Shown piece by piece: positions 1 through 5,627 of a DNA stretch of 6,680 bases; position 1 is the first letter of the stretch; every line of letters starts with the position of its first letter. The position numbers were made by a program, and so were the translations under genes. The notes beneath the pieces are model-generated. The model searched no databases and had not been told where the DNA came from. It saw nothing but the letters and a program-made list of their open reading frames with translations. Source of the DNA: Gammaproteobacteria bacterium (GTDB taxonomy: Bacteria; Pseudomonadota; Gammaproteobacteria; Pseudomonadales; UBA3067); the NCBI GenBank assembly GCA_002402085.1, contig NVVB01000086.1:3182-9861 (forward strand), given 5' to 3'.

Positions 1-6
1 GCTGAA

Positions 7-33
7 CTGGGTTGTTTGAGCCTGCAAACCCAG
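7..33. other. Inverted repeat at the left edge
   Basis: CTGGGTT (7-13) and AACCCAG (27-33) are perfect inverse complements around a 13-nt loop. An alternative nested pairing TTTG/CAAA is also possible inside the loop. No T-run follows directly. It may belong to the end or downstream region of a gene lying left of the window. A function cannot be assigned. Confidence 0.35.
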
Positions 34-77
34 CCGGAGTGTTGGACCCATGTTTACGAGGGTTGTTCTCTATATTC

Positions 78-104
78 TGTTCTCAATAAAGAACATTTTT
101 TATT
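78..104 (+). terminator. Candidate weak Rho-independent terminator
   Basis: TGTTCT (78-83) pairs perfectly with AGAACA (90-95) across a 6-nt loop, and six T (96-101) follow at once. A second copy of TGTTCT at 64-69 could pair with the same 3' arm. The stem is short and has only two G-C pairs, so the call rests on layout (stem followed by a T-run). It would end a + strand transcript entering from the left, and it argues against the open frame at 16-309 being a gene. Confidence 0.4.
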
Positions 105-1025
105 ATTGGATTACCTGCTCGCCACGATTTTTAATATTCTGTTTTATGTCCCTTCAACGCCTTCCTTTGTAATAATCTGTAATACTATTGTCTATGGTAT
201 GGCTAATACTTATAGATATTCCCCTGAAGAAAGAGTGTTTTTGCTAGGGAGAAGAAAAGTATTTTATTGGATTGACTGTAGTTGGGTTCTTTATGAAGGC
301 GGTGTTTAATAATCTTGTTGAGGTTTTTGTATAGTGCTCGCATCGTCACAGGTCAGTGCTGAGCATGTTGTGATAACAAAATGACAGTTATTTTATTCAT
401 CTCTGTTTCAAAAGTTGAATGCTAGTGCGTAATGGAGGCTTGATTTCAGGCGGTCTAGAATAAATCGGTTTTCAATTAGGTTTCGTCTGAGCGTGGTTGA
501 GGGTTTTTTATTGGGGGTTTGTCAAGAGCTTGCAGCTCTCGTGGAGAGGTTTGTTTGTCTGGTCGCTGGTGGAGGATTCTAAATAAGTTTTTTGCATTAG
601 TGTAATGCATTGAGATATATTTTCGTTGCTGGTCAAATGTTGCTGTCGTTTTGACTTTGTATATCAAGAGGATTCTATAATCGGCGCACTTGCCGCGACT
701 CGTTACGTGCAAGGTTGCTCCGATCTCATTGTTGCTTTGTTTGTTGGTCTGCGTTTATGCTTTCGGGTTTGTTGTGCTTGTTTTGTATTATATGTTTAAG
801 TTTCGTCTTGGGGTTTGCGTGTGCTTATATTTAGCGGACGATTAAATATATTTGTTCGGAATGTTTAAAAAAATATTTGATGCTAGGCTTTAGTTGGATT
901 TGCTTTATGCGTTAACTGAAATGATTTGCGGATGAGTCGGTATGTTAGATCTGCTTGTGGTATCAGTTGGGTTGGTCAGTTGAATTGGTGTTTAAATTAA
1001 TTGCGTGCAAGGAGTCATTGTTGTT

Positions 1026-1094
1026 ATGTGGTGTAAAATGTTAAGGCGTATTGTGTGGAGTAAATTGTATGAGTATGAGTATGAGTACGAGTAA
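1026..1094 (+). CDS. Candidate 22-residue micro-ORF with (Tyr-Glu)4 tail
   Basis: ATG at 1026 opens a 22-codon frame that starts MWCKMLRRIVWSKL and ends in four Tyr-Glu pairs before TAA. AAGGAG (1009-1014) is a good ribosome-binding sequence, but it lies 11 nt upstream, longer than ideal. The Tyr-Glu tail is simply the translation of the TATGAG repeat, and no family is recognised. If translated, it would be a leader peptide ending 85 nt before the metalloprotease start. Chance is an equally good explanation in so short a frame. Confidence 0.15.
   Translation: MWCKMLRRIVWSKLYEYEYEYE
1068..1091 (+). repeat. Hexanucleotide microsatellite, TATGAG x3 plus TACGAG
   Basis: Three perfect tandem copies of TATGAG (1068-1085) are followed by one copy with a single change, TACGAG (1086-1091). 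The tract sits about 90 bp upstream of the metalloprotease start. A change in copy number would keep both overlapping micro-ORFs in frame but would alter spacing in the leader. Four copies is short for a phase-variable locus. Confidence 0.6.
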
Positions 1095-1143
1095 TCAGTG
1101 GTCGGTTTGGATCAAAGATTTGATGTGTTTATCTTTTGGATAG
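1069..1143 (+). CDS. Candidate 24-residue micro-ORF (MSMSMS...)
   Basis: ATG at 1069 begins a 24-codon frame starting MSMSMSTSNQWSVW and ending at TAG 1141-1143. It has GGAG at 1057-1060, eight nt before the start, which is normal spacing. It overlaps the 1026-1094 frame in a different phase because both run through the hexanucleotide repeat. It ends 36 nt before the metalloprotease ATG. No homologue is recognised; it is either a leader peptide or chance. Confidence 0.15.
   Translation: MSMSMSTSNQWSVWIKDLMCLSFG
1107..1135 (+). promoter_or_regulatory. Weak sigma-70-like promoter candidate
   Basis: TTGGAT (1107-1112) and TATCTT (1130-1135) are separated by 17 bp. They match the -35 consensus at about three of six positions and the -10 at four of six. 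They would start a transcript with a leader of roughly 40 nt before the metalloprotease ATG. In AT-rich DNA such matches are common by chance. Confidence 0.15.
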
Positions 1144-1160
1144 GTAAGTTATATTTGCAT

Positions 1161-1165
1161 AGGAA
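1161..1165 (+). promoter_or_regulatory. Distant Shine-Dalgarno-like AGGAA of the metalloprotease gene
   Basis: AGGAA is the only purine-rich ribosome-binding candidate before the ATG at 1180, but it lies 14 nt upstream, well over the usual 5-9. The intervening sequence is A/T-rich with a weak TAAAG. An in-frame TAA at 1168-1170 rules out any earlier start, and the encoded signal peptide supports the ATG at 1180. Confidence 0.35.
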
Positions 1166-1179
1166 TATAAATAAAGCTC

Positions 1180-4100
1180 ATGAAATTAAATCAATTTGTA
1201 GTCTCTTTTGTTGTCTCCCTTTTTATTGCTCAGAACGCCTTCAGTATCACTCTTGCGGAGATAGATGAAAATCAAAAAACCACAATTAATAATACTGATT
1301 TCACTTGGTGGAGCGCAGGGCCAGTGGACAATATGGAGTGCCTTCAAATAATCGAACCTTTTGACCCAAACACTTGGCATGATAACTACTTTTGTAGTTC
1401 AGTGGATATTGGTCTTCAGTGGAGTAGTTCTGGCCCTATTGACGCGATGACGTGTACACAAATACATGAATCTGCGGACCCAGACTCATGGCATGATAAT
1501 TATTTGTGCTTGCCGGTAAATTCCAATTATCGCTTCGCTTGGAGTAGCGCTGGTGGGCATGGAGACAACTTTATACAATGGGCAGAGAGTGCCGACCCTC
1601 ATACCTGGGGCGATAACTATCTTAGTATTACTTATCAATATGGTATTGAGCACGTTCAAAAAATCCACGTGATTGGCTCCCACTACCCGGCTCAGAGCTC
1701 TGGGGTTTATACAATAACCGATTCTTATAATGGTTATCCTGTGTATTCAAATCAGTATTACAAATTTTATCGACGACTAAATGGATATTGGTATTTAGAT
1801 TTTAATGATGTCTCGGAAGATTGGGATGGCACCATCGATTATACTACTACGCCAGCAGAAGAGCCGTGGCGTGCGGGACTTGCTACGGGGGCGGTTTCTA
1901 TGGCCCGAAATATTATTGTTGCTGATAGTCACTACCCGGAGCAATCCTCCGGTGAATATATCCTTATTGCCGCTTATAACGGTTACCCCGTATACAGCAA
2001 TGGTCTGTATCACGTGTATCGTCGATCGAATGGAGATTGGTTTATCGATTTTAATGAGGTTTCAGAAGAGTGGTCAGGTACCATTGACTACAGCCTTATA
2101 AGTAACTCTGCTGCACCATGGTTAACTTCGTACGCGACAGGTAGCATCACTTATCAGGGCGATATTGATCCGATTCAAAATGTATACGTAATAGACTCCC
2201 ACTATCCTGCACAGAGTTCTGGAATGTACACCATTACTGACTCTTACAATGGTTATCCAGTCTATTCAAACGCGCACTATAGCCTCTATCGGCGATTAGA
2301 TGGGTATTGGTATTTAGATTTTAATGATGTCTCGGAAGATTGGGATGGCACCATCGATTATACTACTACGCCAGCTGAAGAGCCTTGGCGTGCAGGGCTT
2401 GCTACGGGCGCAATTTCTCAGGTCCTAGAAATAGATGTGGCTGACTCTCATTACCCGACGCAATCATCTGGCGTGTATTCGCTTGTCGCATCCTATAATG
2501 GATATCCCGTTTACAGTAACGGGGTGTATCATGTGTATCGTCGCTCCAACGGAGAATGGTTTCTCGATTTTGACGAAGTATCAGAAGAGTGGTCGGGTAC
2601 GATTGATTTCAGCCTTACAAGTAATTCCGACACTCCGTGGTTAACCGAATACGCTACCGGTAGCATTACTATTAACAGTGATGAGGCGTTTCCCTTAGGG
2701 CCATATCTATACAATGAAATAGACGAAGACAATAGAAAAGTAATCGACGCGTTATTCATTATAACGCCAGATGCGAAGCAAGACATTTCGGATTATGGCC
2801 AAACTCCTACAGAGTATCTGAGTTCGCATATTGCGGCACTTAACGAAACTTTACTACGAAGTAAAATCTTCACGTCGACCGTCAGGTTGTTGGGTATCCA
2901 CGAATTATTGGAAAGTGATTTCGATCGAATTGGTAATTACCCTAACGGAAGCCTCAACAATATGGCACATGCGTTGGGCTGGTTATCCAGCTACAGGGAA
3001 TCCTACGGTGCAGACAAAGTATTATTAATCGGATCAAATAGTGAATCTAATAATGGAGGTGCCTATGGTAGCGGCGATTTAAGTAGTTATTTCGTTGATT
3101 TTCTTCCCATTGAACATGAGTTTGGACACATGATGGGTGCGTCCCATTGTAATGACGGGCAGGTTGGAGAGCTAAATTATGGTTATCCGCTTGCGGGTTA
3201 TACAAATGAGGGGTTTCCCATTGAGGGAGGTTTTGCGGGTACTCGTATGTGTAGTAACAATGTCGCATTTTACTCCAATCCCGATATATTTCTAAACATC
3301 GATGAAATTAACACTTACGTTGCAGAGGGGCTAATGCCGTTGGGCGACTACGCCCCTTACTTAGATAGTAATGGGTTGCTGCAGATGGGTGATGATTTAT
3401 ACGCGAACGTCGCTCAGATGTGGCGAGACAACGAAACAGGCGCTTCACAACGTGTTGCAGCCAGCAAATATAGCCACGGACCGAACCCTCATTATGCAAA
3501 AGATGATTGTGTAGCGCTATATGCACAAGAAGGCTTTAAAGAGTATTTGCAAGAAGTTTGCGTTGGGGATGTATTTAATTTTCATAAGGGTTCGTTTGCT
3601 TCCTTTAAGCTAGGAAAAAATGTTCATGTTAATTTCTACTCTGACCCTGATTTTGGCGCAAGCGGTGGTTGCGGTGGTGAAGTACTTAAAACTGCATTTT
3701 CAAGTCCAAGTATTACCAACCTGAGCCAGGCGAGAGGTCTTAGCGGGTTTTCAAATAAAGCCGAATCAATTCTTGTTTACCCGCCCAGCGATCGATCAAG
3801 TCACTTTTATTTTAATGGTGCCTACGACTTTTACTCATCCGCCCAATTTATGCCTCATTGTAGTTCTGAGGTAGACAGTCAAGTTAGATTGTTGGATGAC
3901 TTAATTCCATGGAGTAGTACTGCAATGGTATTACGTGAGTCGGTAAGCAATAGCTTTGCTGTGGACTTCAGCGTTCGAAGTAGCATTGTCAGCGATCATC
4001 CTCACGGAGAGGGCTTTACCTTCTTTTTTGCAAAAGATGGCAGCGAATATGATAGTAACACTTTAACCTGGGATGAACTCGGTTTTTTATCGGATGGCAA

Positions 4101-4401
4101 AGGGTACGCCATTCAATTCCATGATGTGATCAATCGTGTGGCTTTAATCGATGGAAATAACAATATACTAGGCGAGGTGTTTGGCGTTGAATCATTTACT
4201 AATAACGAGTGGGTAGATGTACGTATCGAAGTTTCTACTGATAGAGTTGCAGTGATATGGAATAACAATTCAGTACTGAGCTTGGATGTAAATTTAATCT
4301 TTAATCATAACGACGTAGGATTCGGGGTAGGAACTGGTTTTTACACTTCATCCTTCGATTTAAAGGATCTAGTGATTGAGGATACAGTGTTAGCGCAATA
4401 A
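1180..4401 (+). CDS. Secreted multidomain reprolysin-like zinc metalloprotease
   Basis: This is a 1073-residue exported protein, probably an extracellular zinc endopeptidase. Residues 1-22 form a signal peptide (Lys, hydrophobic core, likely cleavage after AFS). Residues 44-149 hold three Trp-rich WSxxG...WHDNYLC repeats. Residues 162-501 hold four aromatic repeats (A-B-A-B) built around SHYP, YNGYPVY, YRR and GTID. Residues about 520-720 form a metzincin domain of the M12/reprolysin-like type: HEFGHMMGASH at 646-656 supplies three zinc-binding His and the catalytic Glu647, and Met690 followed by SNP (699-701) fits the Met-turn. Residues 775-867 resemble a beta/gamma-crystallin or I36 fold (FYSDPDFG, ending SGFSNKAESILVY). 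Residues about 900-1070 resemble a concanavalin/L-type lectin domain (HGEGFTFFF at 942-950). No sorting tail or membrane anchor is seen, so Sec plus type II export is likely. The protease call is firm; substrate and the roles of the repeats are unknown. Confidence 0.85.
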   Translation: MKLNQFVVSFVVSLFIAQNAFSITLAEIDENQKTTINNTDFTWWSAGPVDNMECLQIIEPFDPNTWHDNYFCSSVDIGLQWSSSGPIDAMTCTQIHESADPDSWHDNYLCLPVNSNYRFAWSSAGGHGDNFIQWAESADPHTWGDNYLSITYQYGIEHVQKIHVIGSHYPAQSSGVYTITDSYNGYPVYSNQYYKFYRRLNGYWYLDFNDVSEDWDGTIDYTTTPAEEPWRAGLATGAVSMARNIIVADSHYPEQSSGEYILIAAYNGYPVYSNGLYHVYRRSNGDWFIDFNEVSEEWSGTIDYSLISNSAAPWLTSYATGSITYQGDIDPIQNVYVIDSHYPAQSSGMYTITDSYNGYPVYSNAHYSLYRRLDGYWYLDFNDVSEDWDGTIDYTTTPAEEPWRAGLATGAISQVLEIDVADSHYPTQSSGVYSLVASYNGYPVYSNGVYHVYRRSNGEWFLDFDEVSEEWSGTIDFSLTSNSDTPWLTEYATGSITINSDEAFPLGPYLYNEIDEDNRKVIDALFIITPDAKQDISDYGQTPTEYLSSHIAALNETLLRSKIFTSTVRLLGIHELLESDFDRIGNYPNGSLNNMAHALGWLSSYRESYGADKVLLIGSNSESNNGGAYGSGDLSSYFVDFLPIEHEFGHMMGASHCNDGQVGELNYGYPLAGYTNEGFPIEGGFAGTRMCSNNVAFYSNPDIFLNIDEINTYVAEGLMPLGDYAPYLDSNGLLQMGDDLYANVAQMWRDNETGASQRVAASKYSHGPNPHYAKDDCVALYAQEGFKEYLQEVCVGDVFNFHKGSFASFKLGKNVHVNFYSDPDFGASGGCGGEVLKTAFSSPSITNLSQARGLSGFSNKAESILVYPPSDRSSHFYFNGAYDFYSSAQFMPHCSSEVDSQVRLLDDLIPWSSTAMVLRESVSNSFAVDFSVRSSIVSDHPHGEGFTFFFAKDGSEYDSNTLTWDELGFLSDGKGYAIQFHDVINRVALIDGNNNILGEVFGVESFTNNEWVDVRIEVSTDRVAVIWNNNSVLSLDVNLIFNHNDVGFGVGTGFYTSSFDLKDLVIEDTVLAQ
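1309..1626 (+). repeat. Three Trp-rich WSxxG/WHDNYLC protein repeats
   Basis: Residues 44-72, 81-110 and 121-149 of the metalloprotease repeat the pattern W-S-x-x-G-P, M-x-C-x-Q-I-x-E, D-P-x-x-W-H-D-N-Y-x-C, with spacings of 37 and 40 residues. The first two keep two Cys each (54/72 and 92/110), spaced for an intra-repeat disulfide. The third has lost both Cys and has Gly for His before DNY. I recall similar motifs in other secreted bacterial proteins but cannot name the family with confidence. A binding role is inference. Confidence 0.75.
1786..1856 (+). repeat. 71-bp exact direct repeat, copy 1 (in A1)
   Basis: This stretch is identical to 2305-2375. It encodes the YWYLDFNDVSEDWDGTID part of repeat A1 and the start of its Thr-Pro-Ala tail. 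The 111 bp directly before it differ from the matching part of A2 at about 30 positions by hand count, mostly silent, so the identity is local. Confidence 0.9.
2305..2375 (+). repeat. 71-bp exact direct repeat, copy 2 (in A2)
   Basis: This is the second copy of the 1786-1856 sequence, 519 bp downstream and in the same reading frame inside repeat A2. Similarity stays high for about 40 bp beyond it (seven differences) and then fades. Recombination between the copies would delete one A-B unit (173 residues) in frame. Confidence 0.9.
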
Positions 4402-4434
4402 GCTATAAATTCTGTTATTTATGGTGGTTAAGGG

Positions 4435-4478
4435 TTGACGGCGGATGCCAGGTGTTCTCACTTGGAATCCGTTGTCAA
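4435..4478 (+). other. Strong 44-nt stem-loop after the metalloprotease gene
   Basis: TTGACGGCGGAT (4435-4446) pairs with ATCCGTTGTCAA (4467-4478). Inside, after a 2x2 internal loop, CAGGTG (4449-4454) pairs with CACTTG (4459-4464) around the loop TTCT. The 18 pairs include three G-U wobbles in the + strand RNA, which would be A-C mismatches in the other strand, so the structure favours + strand transcription. It starts 33 nt after the stop codon. No U-run follows, so it is not a standard intrinsic terminator; an mRNA 3'-protecting structure or part of a small RNA are alternatives. Confidence 0.6.
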
Positions 4479-4538
4479 ACGAGCGGCGAAACAACGAAGA
4501 ATTCTGTCAAGGGTTTCTTCGTCTATATTACGTCGCAT
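4458..4538 (-). pseudogene. Possible short remnant of a transposase-like N-terminus
   Basis: On the minus strand, ATG at 4538 opens 26 codons, MRRNIDEETLDRILRCFAAR then LTTDSK and a stop. The same frame is open for 35 further codons upstream. The layout (basic start, amphipathic helix, LRCFAxxLT) reminds me of the N-terminal helix-turn-helix of some IS1595-type transposases. No catalytic part follows, because the sequence runs into the end of the metalloprotease gene. The link is from memory of the family pattern and is weak; the same bases also form the stem-loops described here. Confidence 0.15.
4494..4522 (+). other. Second stem-loop, 8-bp stem
   Basis: ACGAAGAA (4494-4501) and TTCTTCGT (4515-4522) are perfect inverse complements around a 13-nt loop, 15 nt after the preceding stem-loop. 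It is symmetrical in both strands, so it gives no orientation. No T-run follows. Confidence 0.45.
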
Positions 4539-4676
4539 AGGTAACTTGGATTTTTTAAACCAAACGCCTCCCGTTCGAATTAGTCTATTGCGAGTGGTTT
4601 TTCTAGCGATTGTCTCGTGGCTATTTGACGCGCCGCCTTCTTTTTAATTACTTACTATGCTTATGCTATGCGTGTC

Positions 4677-4698
4677 CTCTATGCTGTAGTCCATAGAG
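4677..4698. promoter_or_regulatory. 7-bp inverted repeat upstream of the lipoprotein gene
   Basis: CTCTATG (4677-4683) and CATAGAG (4692-4698) are perfect inverse complements with an 8-nt spacer, ending 69 nt before the lipoprotein ATG. It is followed by ordinary sequence rather than T, so an operator or a 5'-leader hairpin is more likely than a terminator. No known binding site is recognised. Confidence 0.3.
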
Positions 4699-4755
4699 TT
4701 CAGTGTTCCCGAAGTCAGATCGCGAGGCTCCTCAACTTCTTAAAAAATTGGCGTT

Positions 4756-4761
4756 AAAGGA
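4756..4761 (+). promoter_or_regulatory. Ribosome-binding site of the lipoprotein gene
   Basis: AAAGGA lies six nt before the ATG at 4768 and fixes that start. An ATG at 4763 is followed immediately by TAA, so it cannot be the gene start. Confidence 0.7.
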
Positions 4762-4767
4762 AATGTA

Positions 4768-5226
4768 ATGAATGAGAAGGTTTTACGTATAGTTATGTTT
4801 TTTATCGTGATACTCACGTCTGGCTGTACCGCGACAGGACAAAAGTTTTCGGGGGTTTCTGCAGTTCAGAGTGCTGAATGCACCGCATATGTTTTTAGGC
4901 GGTCAAAGTTTGTTGGTGCCGCGTATTGCCCTGCTATATGGATCGATGAAAGAGAAGTTGGATGCCTTAAAAATAGTGGTTTTTTCCGGCTAGGGTTAAT
5001 GGCAGGGGCTCACACACTGACAAAACATACCCGACCACTAGAGGCAACTCGAGATCAGCATATCCGATTTAATTGCAAACGGGACGATATTCTTTATTTT
5101 GAGTGGTCGACAGATTCTGTCGGTTCAGCAGGCGTATACATGGCATTTTCTGATGAGTTTATTCAGCATTCAGATAAAACTGCGTTGCCTTTACTTAATG
5201 AAATGAGAGAACAGACGTCGGAGTGA
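4768..5226 (+). CDS. Small outer-membrane lipoprotein, DUF2846-like
   Basis: This is a 152-residue lipoprotein of unknown function. Residues 1-20 form a lipoprotein signal peptide (Lys and Arg, then a hydrophobic MFFIVILTSGC); the lipobox Cys is residue 20. Thr at +2 predicts the outer membrane, since the Asp retention signal is absent. The body, with AYVFRRS, PAIWIDEREVGCLKNSGFF and the turn MAGAHTL, fits the compact beta-sandwich pattern of DUF2846-type proteins (YVFR, short strand with xVDGxxVG, then PGxHxL). Four further Cys (38, 54, 66, 103) could form two disulfides in the periplasm. The start is fixed by AAAGGA six nt upstream. The gene has its own 366-nt upstream region, so co-transcription with the metalloprotease is possible but not shown. 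The lipoprotein call is firm; the family call is fairly sure and no molecular role is known. Confidence 0.75.
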   Translation: MNEKVLRIVMFFIVILTSGCTATGQKFSGVSAVQSAECTAYVFRRSKFVGAAYCPAIWIDEREVGCLKNSGFFRLGLMAGAHTLTKHTRPLEATRDQHIRFNCKRDDILYFEWSTDSVGSAGVYMAFSDEFIQHSDKTALPLLNEMREQTSE

Positions 5227-5234
5227 GGGAAATA

Positions 5235-5249
5235 GCTTTCGCCGAAAGC
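5235..5249 (+). terminator. Hairpin just after the lipoprotein gene, weak terminator candidate
   Basis: GCTTTC (5235-5240) and GAAAGC (5244-5249) pair across a 3-nt loop, eight nt after the stop codon. The placement suits transcription termination or mRNA end protection, but no T-run follows, so a Rho-independent terminator is doubtful. Confidence 0.3.
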
Positions 5250-5400
5250 AAGTTGAGCGTCACTAAAAAAGTGAACTTGAACTTAAATCACTAGGTTTAG
5301 GAGCGGTATAAGCGTACTCGTTTATCCTTCGGTTCTATGTTTTTACTTACATTGTTCTTGTCATTAAACTAGCTCTAACGAAGATGAAAGCCTGCTAATT

Positions 5401-5431
5401 AACAGGGATTTGCGTGCCGTGAACCCCTGTT
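5401..5431. other. 7-bp inverted repeat in the convergent spacer
   Basis: AACAGGG (5401-5407) and CCCTGTT (5425-5431) are perfect inverse complements around a 17-nt loop, with flanking TTA/TAA that can extend the stem if one T is bulged. No clean T-run follows on either strand, so its role is unclear. Confidence 0.35.
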
Positions 5432-5550
5432 TAAAAGGCTGCTTTTGGTGCTGCGTTGTCAGGCTAGGAGGTATCGAGTAGGTTTTCGATGAGCCCAAAT
5501 AAAATTGTCTGCCAGTGGAGAATAGGGTTGTTTTTAGGCATGGAAACTTA

Positions 5551-5581
5551 GGGCAGGTGTCCTTTTTAACTGCGCCTGCCC
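5551..5581 (-). terminator. Probable terminator of the TonB-dependent receptor gene
   Basis: GGGCAGGTG (5551-5559) pairs with CGCCTGCCC (5573-5581) as a 9-bp GC-rich stem with one wobble in the + strand reading. It lies 46 nt beyond the receptor stop codon on the minus strand. In that orientation the stem is followed by a weak TAAGTTT, so the T-run is poor; no T-run follows in the + direction. It may act for both converging transcripts. Confidence 0.5.
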
Positions 5582-5627
5582 TCAATGCCATGACCGCTAA
5601 TGAGGCTTTGGGTAAAATAGACTTAAT

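Larger units (their letters stand above)
310..1179. other. Long gene-free, G/T-rich leader region
   Basis: About 870 bases carry no convincing gene on either strand. The + strand is strikingly rich in G and T and poor in C, so the complementary strand is A/C-rich and loses stop codons by composition; this explains the open frame at 476-712. Small structures seen are AGAGCT-TGC-AGCTCT (525-539), a 10-base palindrome AAATATATTT (844-853), a hexanucleotide repeat (1068-1091) and two micro-ORFs just before the metalloprotease gene. The region probably carries the metalloprotease promoter and a long 5' leader, but no strong promoter is visible. Confidence 0.5.
1663..2682 (+). repeat. Four aromatic repeats in A-B-A-B order
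   Basis: The repeats cover residues about 162-245 (A1), 246-335 (B1), 336-418 (A2) and 419-501 (B2) of the metalloprotease. All share SHYPxQSSG, YNGYPVYSN, YRRxxGxW, DFxxVSExW and GTID. A repeats end in TTTPAEEPWRAGLATG, B repeats in a PWLTxYATGSIT variant. A1 to A2 and B1 to B2 are both exactly 173 residues (519 bp) apart, so an ancestral A-B pair was duplicated as a unit. They contain no Cys. The NGxPVY...Y...GxW pattern resembles short beta-rich binding repeats, but a name is not claimed. Confidence 0.85.
4402..4767. other. Intergenic region with several hairpins, no convincing gene
   Basis: The 366 bases between the metalloprotease and the lipoprotein gene hold a strong stem-loop (4435-4478), a second 8-bp stem-loop (4494-4522), a weaker two-part stem AAACCA/TGGTTT with inner CGC/GCG (4557-4600) and a 7-bp hairpin (4677-4698). 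A T-rich stretch at 4638-4646 has no strong stem directly before it. TATGC occurs four times within 4656-4684. Both strands are open over about 200 bases, but neither product is convincing. Confidence 0.5.
5227..5627. other. Convergent intergenic spacer
   Basis: Roughly 400 bases separate two genes that point at each other. No convincing gene is seen. The spacer holds a small hairpin right after the lipoprotein stop, a set of TCACT/AGTGA arms (5260-5264, 5270-5274, 5288-5292) that can pair in two ways, an inverted repeat at 5401-5431 and a GC-rich hairpin at 5551-5581. Confidence 0.5.

Noticed and set aside
16..309. Open frame of 97 codons from TTG, open to the left edge
   Set aside because: It runs through a terminator-like hairpin with a T-run, has no ribosome-binding site, and its product is an irregular Cys/Phe/Tyr-rich string with no recognisable domain. 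A gene tail entering from the left cannot be fully excluded.
476..712. 78-codon minus-strand frame starting at TTG with GGAG five nt upstream
   Set aside because: The spacing is good, but the A/C-rich composition of this strand removes stop codons by chance, and the product has no recognisable motif. I judge it probably noncoding.
1805..2101. 98-codon frame inside the repeat region, and other overlapping frames on both strands of 1180-4401
   Set aside because: They are shadows of the metalloprotease gene, whose own frame carries the signal peptide, repeats and catalytic motif.
1663..2682. Regular direct repeats considered as a CRISPR-like or intergenic tandem array
   Set aside because: The repeats are large, diverged and in frame within one coding sequence; they are protein repeats.
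4435..4640. Integron attC-type recombination site
   Set aside because: The stem-loop has no flanking RYYYAAC/GTTRRRY core sites and lacks the unpaired extrahelical bases typical of attC.
4435..4647. 70-codon + strand frame from TTG
   Set aside because: It starts inside the 5' arm of the strong stem-loop, has no ribosome-binding site, and its Arg/Ser/Leu-rich product looks like an antisense reading.
5466..5551. Perfect AGGAGG at 5466-5471 followed by ATG at 5489 (20 codons)
   Set aside because: The 17-nt spacing is too long for initiation, and the short product has no features.
5364..5591. 75-codon minus-strand frame in the convergent spacer
   Set aside because: It spans the receptor terminator hairpin, begins next to the receptor gene end without a ribosome-binding site, and has a low-complexity basic product.
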